Shown here in pieces: positions 1 to 8,334 of a stretch of 64,000 bases of DNA; within the stretch, counting starts at the first letter, position 1, and each line of letters opens with the position of its first letter. The stretch is from Gammaproteobacteria bacterium. GTDB taxonomy: Bacteria; Pseudomonadota; Gammaproteobacteria; Arenicellales; Poriferihabitantaceae. The stretch is from NCBI GenBank assembly GCA_030432755.1, contig JAUILZ010000003.1, forward strand, positions 62,001 through 126,000, written 5' to 3'. Under the pieces are notes generated by a model, which saw only the letters and a list, made by a program, of their open reading frames with translations, was not told the DNA's origin and made no database searches. A program made the position numbers and the translations under genes.

Positions 1-141
1 ATGGTATATCTCGGCGTGCTCCACGATACCGCTAATGGACTGCGCGTGTACCGGCGACAGGATGGACAGCGCAATGACCCCAAACCAGGCCAGCAGACGG
101 ATCGGGCCCCGGCGGATCCCGGGACAGGCTTCTCGGTTCAT
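1..141 (-). CDS. Secreted protein, 5' part only, probable HlyD-type efflux adaptor
   Basis: Reading leftwards from 141 gives 47 codons, open to the window edge. The N-terminus is a clear Sec signal peptide: basic start, a hydrophobic stretch around LLAWFGVIALSIL, and a likely cleavage after VHA. The ATG overlaps the stop of the TolC-like gene as ATGA, so the two are translationally coupled. In such operons the gene after an outer-membrane efflux protein is commonly the periplasmic adaptor (HlyD/MFP family). That identity is inferred from position only, because too little mature protein is visible to recognise a lipoyl or hairpin domain. Confidence 0.55.
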   Translation of the reverse strand, partial: MNREACPGIRRGPIRLLAWFGVIALSILSPVHAQSISGIVEHAEIYH

Positions 142-1487
142 GGAAATTGCACGGGGTCGTTGTTCATGAGGATGTCCAGGTGGTCCCAGACCAGCGCCCG
201 CTGGTACCGCGCGCTGGCTAGGCGATGGATGGCGCCGGCAACCTCTGCATTGGCGCTGCCGATTCGGGCGCGCACCTCCATCTCGTAGAGCAGGCGCACG
301 CGGTCGAGATCCAGTTCGCTGTACAGCAGGGTCGCCTCGGCGGCAGCGATCTCTGTTTCCAGGTGAGCCAACCTCTGCACCAGGCCGAGCACGCGGACGC
401 GGAGCGCATTCTCAACCTCGGCCTCCACCGCCTCTGTTTCCAGCAGGCGGGCGGAAGCCTCGACAATGGCGCCCTGTTGGAAGCGATCGCCGTCGAGCGG
501 AATGTCGAGGTAGAGCGAGGCGCGGAACTGATCGCGGCTGGCTGGCAACTTCCGCTCATACTCCGCCGCCTGAAAGCGGGCTCCCAGGGTCGGTCGTACC
601 GCCAGCGACCGGGCTTCCAGCGCCTGTCGAGCGGCCGCGGTTTCCAGACGCGCGGCGCGCATCTCCGCGCTGTGCTCCAGCACCCTCGCGAGGGTGTCTT
701 CATAGTCCGGCGTCTCGCGATCAAACGCTTCCAGGTCGGGCTCCACCATGCGATCCGGATAGGCATCGCCACGGTTCAGCGCCAACGCCAGGCGCAGCCG
801 GCTCGCGCGACGCTCGTGTCCCAGCCGGGTGCGTTCCGCGAAGGCGTCGAGGTAGTCCGCCTCGAGCCGGCGCACCTCAACCTCGGGCAATTCACCATGG
901 CGCTCCATGAGCTCGCGCGCATCATCGAATGCGAGGAAGGCCAGGGTCATGACCTCGTCCTGGGCTGCGTAGGCATAGTCTGCGAGTATCACGTTGAAAA
1001 ACGCGCCGATGGCGCGATGGCGGACCTCCGCTGCAGCCAGCTCGGCGCGCGCGCTGAGTGCGTCGCTGCCCGTGTCGATGGACTGATGCAGTCCATCGTC
1101 CGCGCCGAAACGGGTCAGGGGCTTGTCGAGCACCAGGATCACGCTGCTGTCATTGATGAAGTCGTGCCCCGGTATGGCCATCCGGTCTGAGGCCCGCAGG
1201 TCAAAAGCCAGCGAAGACCTCAGCCCGTCACGTTCCGTCAATCGCAGCCGCGCCGCCTCGTTGGCGGCGCTGAGCGCACGCGCGCGGAGCTGCGCCGGAT
1301 CATTCCCGTCCAGCATGGAGAGTGCGGCGCCAAGCGTCAGAGCGCGCGGAAACGGCGGTGGCGCACCAACTTCGCCAGGTTGGTCCTGCGCGCGGGCCGC
1401 GGCAGCGGGCCACGCGGCCGGCAGGAGCGACAAAGCGGCGCCCAGGATCGCGCGTTTCGTCCCGACCATGGACAGGCCCGCGATCAT
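138..1487 (-). CDS. TolC-family outer membrane efflux protein
   Basis: The protein is 449 residues and begins with an Ala-rich signal peptide (about 1-33). It then shows long amphipathic helical stretches rich in Ala, Arg, Glu and Leu in two halves (about 55-240 and 260-445), as in outer-membrane efflux proteins that form a trimeric barrel and periplasmic tunnel. Family members export drugs, metals or secreted products together with a periplasmic adaptor and an inner-membrane pump. The downstream gene is a secreted protein overlapping by four bases, which fits such an operon. The substrate cannot be told from this sequence. Confidence 0.75.
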   Translation of the reverse strand: MIAGLSMVGTKRAILGAALSLLPAAWPAAAARAQDQPGEVGAPPPFPRALTLGAALSMLDGNDPAQLRARALSAANEAARLRLTERDGLRSSLAFDLRASDRMAIPGHDFINDSSVILVLDKPLTRFGADDGLHQSIDTGSDALSARAELAAAEVRHRAIGAFFNVILADYAYAAQDEVMTLAFLAFDDARELMERHGELPEVEVRRLEADYLDAFAERTRLGHERRASRLRLALALNRGDAYPDRMVEPDLEAFDRETPDYEDTLARVLEHSAEMRAARLETAAARQALEARSLAVRPTLGARFQAAEYERKLPASRDQFRASLYLDIPLDGDRFQQGAIVEASARLLETEAVEAEVENALRVRVLGLVQRLAHLETEIAAAEATLLYSELDLDRVRLLYEMEVRARIGSANAEVAGAIHRLASARYQRALVWDHLDILMNNDPVQFP

Positions 1488-1527
1488 CGACGGTCCGGTT
1501 TGTCCATCACCTGATTAGCCAAGCTGT

Positions 1528-2076
1528 TCAACCAGGCTGATTCTCGCGGCGGAACTGGCTGAAGCGGGTATCACGATAGTGCCCATCGACCACGAACCTG
1601 CCAAGCAGCATGAAATCGTGGGCATTCTTCAGCGCGCCGGTGTAGCGCGTGACCAGTTCTCCCCCGGTATCAAAGAACGCGAAAACCGGGGTAGCCCGGA
1701 CTCGCATGGCCTGGAGGGAGAAATCCCTCATCGAGATCTCGTTGCCATCAAAGCCCGTCACCAGCACGTCTCCCTCGGCATCCATGGCAAGGATACGAAA
1801 ATTCTCATGGAAATAGTCCTGCACCGCCTGGCGATTGAGCACCGTCTGCTTCATCCGCAGACACCAGGGGCAGTCGTCGGTCTCGAACATGACGAGAAGC
1901 GCCGATTTGCCCTCGTCGCGGACGATCTCCAGTTCCTCCTGGAGGTCACCGAATGACTGGTCAAAGAAGCCATCGGCGCTGGCTGCCAGAGCGTTGAGAT
2001 CCATGCTGTCCGCGCGGGCCGTGGCCAGCAGCAGAAATACGGGAATTGCCACCAACCAACCGTAAACATTCTTCAT
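1528..2076 (-). CDS. Periplasmic thioredoxin-like protein (SoxW type)
   Basis: This is a 182-residue protein with a signal peptide (about 1-22, ending TARA) and a thioredoxin fold carrying the redox motif CPWC near residue 64 after FETDD. A later ATPVFAFFD segment is the usual cis-proline region. The start at 2076 is chosen because GAGGAAAAC lies just upstream. Exported thioredoxins near sox genes (SoxW) keep the cysteines of the Sox carrier reduced. The protein could equally serve cytochrome c maturation or general disulfide reduction. It is divergent from cysG. Confidence 0.7.
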   Translation of the reverse strand: MKNVYGWLVAIPVFLLLATARADSMDLNALAASADGFFDQSFGDLQEELEIVRDEGKSALLVMFETDDCPWCLRMKQTVLNRQAVQDYFHENFRILAMDAEGDVLVTGFDGNEISMRDFSLQAMRVRATPVFAFFDTGGELVTRYTGALKNAHDFMLLGRFVVDGHYRDTRFSQFRRENQPG

Positions 2077-2100
2077 GATCCGTTTTCCTCGCACTGGAAG

Positions 2101-2132
2101 GGTATTTATATCGCGAATAACTAATATACTCG
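2101..2132. promoter_or_regulatory. AT-rich divergent promoter segment between the thioredoxin gene and cysG
   Basis: The 188-base gap between two divergent genes contains a short AT-rich island with the core TTTATATCGCGAATAACTAA, in an otherwise GC-rich setting. The centre TATCGCGAATA is partly palindromic. It is a candidate promoter or operator; no start site can be assigned from sequence alone. Confidence 0.3.
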
Positions 2133-2264
2133 TCGACCTCTACCCCTGCAACAATACGCCGGGGACGGAACCTGCGCCCACGGGGCGCCATGGCTGCGCC
2201 ATGCGCGAGGTTCCCCGGATAACCGCATCGCCGCGTTATATTTGCCAAGAAAATCACCCGGTTC

Positions 2265-3659
2265 ATGAAGCTCCTTCCCCTGTTTTTCGACCTGCGCGGG
2301 CGCCACTGCCTGGTGGTGGGTGGTGGCCGGATCGCTGCCCGCAGGGTGGAGTCGCTGCTGCAATCGGCGGCGGTACCGGACCTGGTGGCACCGGAAATCG
2401 CGCAGGATCTGGCACGGCCTATCGAAGCCGCGGGAGGAACGATTTCGCGGCGCGAGTGGAAACCGGAAGACGTGCGCCGGGAACACGTCCTGGTGGTGGC
2501 TGCCACCAATGATCCGGACACCAACCGCGCGGTGGCGGCCTGCGCGCGACAACACGGAATCCCGGTCAATCTTGCCACCGATGCGGCAAACTCGGATTTC
2601 ACCTTCCCCGGTGTCATAGAACGTGATCCGTTTACGGTGGCGATTTCCAGCGGCAGCGCATCGCCATTGCTGGCGCGGCTGCTCGGACAGCGCATCAACG
2701 CCCTCGTGCCCGCGAGCTATGGCCAGCTCGCCGAACTCGTGCGACGATATCGTGACGTCGTCCGCACTCGCTTCAACGACCCCGCCGCACGCAACCGGTT
2801 CTGGGAACGCATCCTCACCGGTAGCGTCGCCGAGCACGTGTTCGCCGGCAATGCAGGTGCCGCAGAACGCCTTCTGAAACGCTATCTCGCGGCGGCGCAT
2901 GACGACGAAACCAGGGGAGAGGTGTACCTGATAGGCGCCGGGCCCGGGGACCCGGACCTGCTCACATTTCGCGCATGGCGACTTTTGCAGCAGTCCGACG
3001 TGGTGCTCTACGACCGACTGGTCTCGCAGCGGATTCTCGAATTGATCAACCGGGACGCCGAAATGGTTTATGTGGGCAAGCGCCGGGCAAGCCACGCAGT
3101 GCCCCAGGGAGACATCAACCGGCTACTGATCGAGCATGCCCGCGCCGGTCGGCGCGTGGCCCGGCTGAAAGGTGGAGACCCCTTCATCTTCGGCCGCGGT
3201 GGAGAAGAGATCGAGCGCCTCGCGGAAAACCAGGTACCGTTCCAGGTAGTACCGGGAATCACAGCCGCGTCTGGCTGCGCCAGTTATAGCGGTATCCCGT
3301 TGACCCACCGCGATCATGCGCAGTCAGTGCGCTTCGTCACCGGACAACTGCGCGATGGCAGCGTTGATCTTCCCTGGGAACAGCTGGTGCAACCGCGCCA
3401 GACGGTTGTGATTTACATGGGTCTCAGTGGCCTTCCCCGGATCGCGCAAGGGCTCATGGGCGCGGGCATGGATCCCGACATGCCCGCCGCGCTCATCGAA
3501 CAGGGCACGACGCCATCGCAGAAGGTCCATGCCTCCACTATTTCCGCGCTGCCCTCGGAGGTGGAGCGCCTCGATGTCAGGGCACCAACCCTGGTGATTG
3601 TCGGTTCCGTGGTGCGGCTGCACCATAAACTGTCCTGGTTCGAGCCGCTGCCGGACTAG
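2265..3659 (+). CDS. cysG: Siroheme synthase (trifunctional CysG)
   Basis: At 464 residues it has the full CysG length. The N-terminal third is the precorrin-2 dehydrogenase/sirohydrochlorin ferrochelatase module with the NAD loop VVGGGRIAARR and the conserved SGSASPLLAR segment. From about residue 218 follows the uroporphyrinogen-III C-methyltransferase module with YLIGAGPGDPDLLT, YDRLVS, KGGDPFIFGRGGEE and PGITAA. It makes siroheme from uroporphyrinogen III in the cytoplasm. Siroheme is needed by both sulfite reductases in this window (DsrAB and the CysI-type enzyme). It is transcribed away from the thioredoxin gene. Confidence 0.95.
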   Translation: MKLLPLFFDLRGRHCLVVGGGRIAARRVESLLQSAAVPDLVAPEIAQDLARPIEAAGGTISRREWKPEDVRREHVLVVAATNDPDTNRAVAACARQHGIPVNLATDAANSDFTFPGVIERDPFTVAISSGSASPLLARLLGQRINALVPASYGQLAELVRRYRDVVRTRFNDPAARNRFWERILTGSVAEHVFAGNAGAAERLLKRYLAAAHDDETRGEVYLIGAGPGDPDLLTFRAWRLLQQSDVVLYDRLVSQRILELINRDAEMVYVGKRRASHAVPQGDINRLLIEHARAGRRVARLKGGDPFIFGRGGEEIERLAENQVPFQVVPGITAASGCASYSGIPLTHRDHAQSVRFVTGQLRDGSVDLPWEQLVQPRQTVVIYMGLSGLPRIAQGLMGAGMDPDMPAALIEQGTTPSQKVHASTISALPSEVERLDVRAPTLVIVGSVVRLHHKLSWFEPLPD

Positions 3660-3672
3660 CAGGTCTAGCAGG

Positions 3673-3999
3673 CTAAACCACGCTGCCGAAGGATCGGTCC
3701 ACGCTACCCGGCGGCGGCTCGAGTCCGGCGATAACGCAGCCCTGGGCCACGGGCCCGCCGGGGAACAACTGGTAGAGGTACTTCATCCCGCCCTTGTGGT
3801 GGAACTTCTCCTCCAGCGCATCGCTCAACTCGCGCCGCTTGCCGAAACCGTGGCGGGAGAAATAGTCCTGCAGGCCGGCGATGGCCTCCCAGTGATCGGC
3901 TGTCAGTTCGAGGTTGCTCTTCGCGGCGATGGCGCGTGCGGCGTCGGGACTCCATTGGGCCGGTGCATGGGGAAATTCTGTGGTCTCGGTTTCTTCCAT
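3673..3999 (-). CDS. DsrC/TusE-family paralogue with one conserved cysteine
   Basis: This 108-residue protein has the DsrC fold signature: an acidic N-terminus, LTADHWEAIAGLQDYF, and the LFPGGP turn. DsrC proper ends in a flexible arm with two cysteines ten residues apart. Here only the upstream one is present (Cys88 in VAQGC). The position of the penultimate catalytic cysteine is Ser99, and the tail runs nine residues further (to FGSVV). It therefore cannot form the intramolecular disulfide/trisulfide chemistry of DsrC. A regulatory or single-thiol carrier role is inferred. It is the last gene of the minus-strand run that begins with soxX. Confidence 0.75.
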   Translation of the reverse strand: MEETETTEFPHAPAQWSPDAARAIAAKSNLELTADHWEAIAGLQDYFSRHGFGKRRELSDALEEKFHHKGGMKYLYQLFPGGPVAQGCVIAGLEPPPGSVDRSFGSVV

Positions 4000-4063
4000 T
4001 GGTGCAATTTCCAGGTCGACGTAATGTTGATATTAGCCGCTTTGGCGCGCGTGAACCACGGAA

Positions 4064-4549
4064 TCAGAACTTGGGCGGCAACGCTACCGGCGGCGCATCC
4101 TCGAACACCAGTTCCAGTGGATTGCCGGCGCTGGCGCCGCTGCCCCCGGACTCCCTGCCCCTGACCGTCCCCTTCTGGCGCATGCCCTGCTGCATGCGCT
4201 GGCGCGCGCTGTGCAGCTTTTCATGCAGCAACCGGTCGTAGGGTAGCGTGTAGGCACGGGGCCGGCCATCGCCGGCGACGCGCACCCAGAGGTGGATACC
4301 ACCCGGATCCTCCCGTTGCCGGTCCGGCTCGCGCACGTCCGAGCCGACCAGTTCGAAAACCGCGGGCAACGGATACTCCGACGGCCAGCCCGCGATGCGC
4401 TCCAGGCCCACCCACTGGACCGCGTACGCCACCGGCATCAAAATAAGCACCGCGATACGCAACCCGAGGCGGGGGCGATTCCCGAGCCACAGCCAGGCGA
4501 GCAGCGCCAGCGGTACGACATAGCTGATCGAGAGCGCCAGTTCCATCAT
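4064..4549 (-). CDS. Uncharacterised membrane-anchored protein with soluble C-terminus
   Basis: The protein is 161 residues. Two hydrophobic helices (about 4-22 and 30-48) precede a soluble part containing GIHLWVRVAGDGRPRAYTLPYD and a charged, Gly/Ser-rich tail. No family is recognised. It sits 45 bases after the periplasmic-domain gene of the MotA/ExbB-like pair and is read in the same direction, so it is probably the third component of that membrane complex. Met-2 at 4546 is an equally good start. Confidence 0.55.
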   Translation of the reverse strand: MMELALSISYVVPLALLAWLWLGNRPRLGLRIAVLILMPVAYAVQWVGLERIAGWPSEYPLPAVFELVGSDVREPDRQREDPGGIHLWVRVAGDGRPRAYTLPYDRLLHEKLHSARQRMQQGMRQKGTVRGRESGGSGASAGNPLELVFEDAPPVALPPKF

Positions 4550-4594
4550 TTCACCGGACTTCGATCGCTGGTGCGGGACGCGAACGGGCGTGGG

Positions 4595-5233
4595 CTAGTT
4601 CACCCATGAGGGGAGGTGGTCCAGGGCATAGGGCGTGAGTCTCGCGGGCAGCCTGCTGAACCGGCCGGCTTCTCCGTCGTCGTCGACCGAGAACCGGACC
4701 GCGGTGACTTCGTGGTCTACGCCCTGCAGCAGGTACTCGTCCTGGTACACGGTGTGGAACCGGGGATTCACCCGATCGACGCGGAGTTCGACCGGCACCG
4801 GTCCCGCGGAAACGGCATGGTAGAAATACAGGTTGACGATGTATTCCCCGGGATGCTTCCTGCGCACGGTGATGATTTCCTCGTTTATCGGGTAGATCTT
4901 CTCCTGGCCATCGATGACGATGATGTCATTGATCTCGCCGCGGTCGTCACGGTCAAGATGCAACCAGCCGGCCTCCTTGTTGAGATAGGACGCGATACGG
5001 CCGTCAGGTCCCTTGACCCAGAGATCGATATCGTCAGCCAGGTTGTCCGGCCAGGTGGCGGTGATGACGAATTCCGCCTGTTTTTCCACGTTCGCCTGGC
5101 GCGCCTCGGGATTGATGTACAGCAGGGTCACGAGGTAGAGGAATGAGAAACCCAGCATGCAGTTGAACAGCAGGTCGATGAACGGGTCGGTATTGAGCAC
5201 CACCCGGTGACCGTCGCGGTAGAGGCTGCTCAT
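4595..5233 (-). CDS. Membrane-anchored periplasmic protein with DUF2135/YfaP-like domain, partner of MotA/ExbB-like channel
   Basis: The protein has 212 residues. A short cytoplasmic start containing NTDPFIDLLFN leads into one transmembrane helix (about 20-40), the topology of ExbD/MotB-type stator partners. The periplasmic part contains DIDLWVKGPDGR followed by an acidic region, resembling the DUF2135/YfaP beta-sandwich. The start at 5233 overlaps the stop of the channel gene as ATGA, showing coupled translation. Function is not established. An ion-driven force transmitter with a novel periplasmic end is an inference. Confidence 0.6.
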   Translation of the reverse strand: MSSLYRDGHRVVLNTDPFIDLLFNCMLGFSFLYLVTLLYINPEARQANVEKQAEFVITATWPDNLADDIDLWVKGPDGRIASYLNKEAGWLHLDRDDRGEINDIIVIDGQEKIYPINEEIITVRRKHPGEYIVNLYFYHAVSAGPVPVELRVDRVNPRFHTVYQDEYLLQGVDHEVTAVRFSVDDDGEAGRFSRLPARLTPYALDHLPSWVN

Positions 5234-5901
5234 GGTTCCCGGCGCGCGGCGAGGCCGATGACATCCGCCACCAGGGAATCCGCGTAACGGTCGAGGATCT
5301 TGCAATAGACGCTGAGCAGTAACGACGCGCTGATTCCGCTGAGGGTGGTGTACAGCGCGACCTGCATGCCGGCGCCCATGGTGCCGAGGAGCGCCTTGAA
5401 CCCGCTGATGTCCTCCTCCTTGAGCTGGTACACGGTGCCCAGCATCATGATGAAGCCGATGACGGTGCCGATCAGCCCGAGGCGGATCAGCATGTCCGCC
5501 ACGAACCAGCCTAGATGGTGGCCGCGGTGAACACGTTCCACCAGGCGCGCGTGCAGCGCCTCGCCCAGACCCGTTCCCGGATCCGCCCGCATCTGCGCCA
5601 GGTATTCCCCCACCAGCCCCGGTGTGATTTGCCGGTCTCCGGAACCCTCCGGCAGCGTCGCCACGGCCCTGCGCAGACCCGAGAGGTGCCACGCTGCGCG
5701 ACCGAGCCAGGCAACCACCATCGCAAACAGCACCATGATCACTACCGACAGCCAGGTGCGGTCCGCCTCGACGACGATGTGAAAGAAGCCGAATCGCCAC
5801 AACAGCCCGGCGCCGAACAGCACCAGGCCCGTCACCAGCAACCAGGCATAGAACGGCAGGAAGGGATCATCCTGGCGCGCGGCGGTAACGGAAGGCTTCA
5901 C
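5230..5901 (-). CDS. MotA/TolQ/ExbB-family proton channel protein
   Basis: The protein is 223 residues with hydrophobic helices at about 18-36, 48-66, 135-155 and 178-200. The last two helices and their link (GLIGTVIGFIMMLGTVYQL and KALLGTMGAGMQVALYTT) match the conserved channel region of ExbB/TolQ/MotA. Proteins of this family conduct protons across the inner membrane and move a periplasmic partner. Here the partner is the next gene, not a normal ExbD. The gene follows the DUF255-type protein after 36 bases and appears to belong to the same long transcription unit as the sox genes. Confidence 0.75.
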   Translation of the reverse strand: MKPSVTAARQDDPFLPFYAWLLVTGLVLFGAGLLWRFGFFHIVVEADRTWLSVVIMVLFAMVVAWLGRAAWHLSGLRRAVATLPEGSGDRQITPGLVGEYLAQMRADPGTGLGEALHARLVERVHRGHHLGWFVADMLIRLGLIGTVIGFIMMLGTVYQLKEEDISGFKALLGTMGAGMQVALYTTLSGISASLLLSVYCKILDRYADSLVADVIGLAARREP

Positions 5902-5937
5902 GTAACAGTGGCGTTGCGGATACTCTGGGGCACGATG

Positions 5938-7806
5938 TCAGTGTATGCCAAGAAATCGTCCCGTGACCAGCGCGCTGACCAGGGTGGCGTGGAAAAACGC
6001 CTCCGACGGCAGCGAAGCGGGCCAGGAGGCAGCCATGCGGGCGGAAACGTCCTGCGTCCGCCCGGTCAGGGTAAATCCTGACAGCGCCAGGGCATCGGCG
6101 AGCCGGAGCCACTCCGCGCTGGGCGACGGCAACTGGCTGTCCTGGATAGCGGGGCTCGCCTGCGGATCGGCGAGTATCAGCGTGGCCCCCGTTCGCCAGC
6201 CGGGTTTCCCATGGTAGCGGGCCGCCGCCTGATCCAGCAACAGGGCGGCCCGGCGCGCCGCCACCGCGTCGGCGGAGACCTGCCACCAGTCGAACAGCCC
6301 CCCGGCGACGTACACGTAGGCCGACAGGTCAGCGGGATGGGCGTTACCGTCACCGTCGCCCGTCATCGCGAGGGGAAACACCTCCGTGGCGCCGATCAGG
6401 ACCATTGCGAGCCTTTCCGCCGCATCCCGGTAACGGGCATCCAGTCCAGCACCGTGGGACAGTGCCGAAAGCGCAAGGCCGTTCCAGGACAGGAGGCGCT
6501 TGTCGTCGCGCAGCAGACCGCCGTCACGGCGCAGGCGCACCAGCGTCTCACGCGTGACGCCGGCCAGCGGGCCCACTGGCGCCACCAGCAACCGGTCGTC
6601 CACGCGCAGGCGCGTCTCCACGAGCCGCGACCAGCCATCCCCGAGGTGGGTGGCAATGGCACGCTCCGGCAGCAGGTAATAGGCCCCGTTGACGCCTCCG
6701 CCGCCCACGGCGGAGAGCGAGGAGGCCATCCACCCGTCCGTCCCGGCAAAGCGTTCCAGGAGGTTGTCGAGGATGTGGTCCGCGGCGACGATGAAACGCC
6801 GCTCGCCGAGCGCGTCCGCGGCACGAAGCAGGAGGCGGGCAAACAGCACCTGGGTGTAGAGCATCTGCTCGTAGTGCGGTGAAGTCCAGTCACGGTTCTC
6901 GGTGTAGCGGAATACACCGCCCTCCAGGGGATCCACCAGGCTGGCGGACAGCATGTGGTCCAGGGTAAGACCGAGAAAACCGGCAATGGAATCACTCGGG
7001 TTCTGCTGGTGCAGGTCAAGCATGGCCTGGAGCTGGGGGACATGGGGATACTTCTCCGCGCGGCCGAATCCGCCCGATTCCCAGTCGGAGGCGGCGCCGA
7101 CCTGGGACAGGAAGGCCTCGAGAAATGCCGCGATATCACTGCTCCCGGCCCCCCCAGCCGCGGGGCGCGCGCGGGCGTTGTCCCTGGCCGCCGCCCGGGA
7201 CACCGTGTCCGCGTCAGCTTCCCAGCTTTCGATAAAACGGACCAGCGCAGCACGCAGCGCCCCGGGCGGGAGATAGGACCAGGCATGCACCGGCTCTCCG
7301 TCCGGGGAGACGACCGCAATGACTGGCCAGCCCCCGGCGCCGCGTACCCGCTGCAGGAATGCCTGCAACAGGCGATCATCCCCGGGGTGAAATTCACGGT
7401 CGAGCAGCACCGGCACGAACCGGGCATTGACCAGTTCCGCGAGCGCCTGGTCCCCCAGGGTGTCGGCCTTGAGCCGGTAACACCAGTAGCAGGCGAGGTA
7501 TCCACTGGAGACCAGGATCGGCTTGCCCGATCGCCTGGATTCGCCGACGACGTCCGCTTCCGGGGCCCGCCATTGAATGGCATCCCGTGCATGATCGCGC
7601 AGGTAGGGAGAAGGATGGGTCTGTAAAGCGGAGACCGCTGAAGCGATCGCCGGAAATGCGGCTGCAAACAGCAGCCAGGCCGCGAGCGTTATTCCACGAT
7701 TGGTGGAACGGGATGGCCGCTCGCCAACTCCCGGTGATTGTGGGTTCGAATGTATCGCGCCGCGTCGCGGCGGAGCGGCCGGCCGGCTAGCCGTTGACCA
7801 GGGCAT
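5938..7806 (-). CDS. Exported DUF255/YyaL-type thioredoxin-domain protein
   Basis: The protein is 622 residues. After a basic N-terminus and a hydrophobic signal (about 38-58) comes a DUF255 thioredoxin-like domain: THPSPYLRDHARDAIQW, and CYWC within the stretch GYLACYWCYRLK. A long all-helical alpha/alpha-barrel region follows, with GGFGRAEKYPHVPQL, GGVFRYTENRDWTSPHYEQM and LLSWNGLALSAL. This is the architecture of the spermatogenesis-associated-20/YyaL family, but those are usually cytoplasmic. Export is unusual and fits its place after a thioredoxin in the sox run. The ATG at 7806 overlaps the upstream gene by 20 bases; a later start is possible. Confidence 0.75.
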   Translation of the reverse strand: MPWSTASRPAAPPRRGAIHSNPQSPGVGERPSRSTNRGITLAAWLLFAAAFPAIASAVSALQTHPSPYLRDHARDAIQWRAPEADVVGESRRSGKPILVSSGYLACYWCYRLKADTLGDQALAELVNARFVPVLLDREFHPGDDRLLQAFLQRVRGAGGWPVIAVVSPDGEPVHAWSYLPPGALRAALVRFIESWEADADTVSRAAARDNARARPAAGGAGSSDIAAFLEAFLSQVGAASDWESGGFGRAEKYPHVPQLQAMLDLHQQNPSDSIAGFLGLTLDHMLSASLVDPLEGGVFRYTENRDWTSPHYEQMLYTQVLFARLLLRAADALGERRFIVAADHILDNLLERFAGTDGWMASSLSAVGGGGVNGAYYLLPERAIATHLGDGWSRLVETRLRVDDRLLVAPVGPLAGVTRETLVRLRRDGGLLRDDKRLLSWNGLALSALSHGAGLDARYRDAAERLAMVLIGATEVFPLAMTGDGDGNAHPADLSAYVYVAGGLFDWWQVSADAVAARRAALLLDQAAARYHGKPGWRTGATLILADPQASPAIQDSQLPSPSAEWLRLADALALSGFTLTGRTQDVSARMAASWPASLPSEAFFHATLVSALVTGRFLGIH

Positions 7807-8188
7807 ATGCCTGGCGAATCGACTGTTCCAGGTAGTAGCCGTAGTAGTCCGGGGTGCCGAGACCCACCATCTTTTCCACCAGTTCCTTACCGTCTGCGTC
7901 GAGGAAGAGTACCGTGGGAGTCAGGCCGGTCCGGTAACCCAGAAGGAAATCCCGCGTGCTCACCCGGCTTCCGTCAGCCGTGTTGATCGACTCTCCGGCA
8001 TCGAGGGATATCTTGCCGAACAGCGCCTTGCCGGAGAACTCGCCCCCGGCCAGAATGGCGGCGAAATACTCGCCTTCCACCCGCCGGCAATAGGGGCAAT
8101 CGGCCTGGTCCACGAGTACGACCACGGGTACCCGGTGGTCCCGCGCGCGCCCACTGACCCAGCGCCAGTCGTCAATCTTGTCCATCAT
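7787..8188 (-). CDS. Thioredoxin-like protein
   Basis: The protein has 133 residues, with thioredoxin fold features: VVVLVDQADCPYC carrying the redox motif CPYC, and TPTVLFLDADGKE as the cis-proline strand. No signal peptide is visible, although the other thioredoxins in this region are exported, so it may act in the cytoplasm. It lies between soxK and the exported DUF255 protein and overlaps the latter. A role in supplying reducing power to Sox proteins is inferred from position. Met-2 (8185) could also be the start. Confidence 0.7.
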   Translation of the reverse strand: MMDKIDDWRWVSGRARDHRVPVVVLVDQADCPYCRRVEGEYFAAILAGGEFSGKALFGKISLDAGESINTADGSRVSTRDFLLGYRTGLTPTVLFLDADGKELVEKMVGLGTPDYYGYYLEQSIRQAYALVNG

Positions 8189-8238
8189 TGCCGGGAACTG
8201 GAAATGTCATGGTCCGGAGGCACCCGGATCGAATGACA

Positions 8239-8280
8239 CCCGGCGGGCTGGCGGAACTGAAATCTCCGCTGCCCGCCGGG
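8239..8280 (-). other. Strong hairpin between soxK and the thioredoxin gene
   Basis: A perfect ten-base stem (CCCGGCGGGC at 8239-8248 with GCCCGCCGGG at 8271-8280) encloses a second five-base stem (GCGGA with TCCGC). No T-run follows on the minus strand, so it is not a classical terminator. It may be a partial terminator or an mRNA-stability element separating soxXYZAK from the downstream genes. Confidence 0.55.
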
Positions 8281-8334
8281 GCCGTTGTCAAAAGAGATAA
8301 CCGGGAGTGGTCTTCTCCCGGCCACCTACCCGTC

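Noticed and set aside
1-288. Plus-strand open frame at the window start
   Set aside because: It is antisense to the TolC-like gene end and to a signal-peptide-bearing minus-strand gene, and shows no domain.
3673-3999. Plain TusE (tRNA 2-thiolation) for the DsrC paralogue at this site
   Set aside because: TusE needs the penultimate cysteine, which is serine here; only the other cysteine is present.
4064-5901. Zorya-type defence system suggested by the MotA-like gene
   Set aside because: The channel protein is short (223 residues), the partner lacks an OmpA-type domain, and no helicase or nuclease gene is adjacent.
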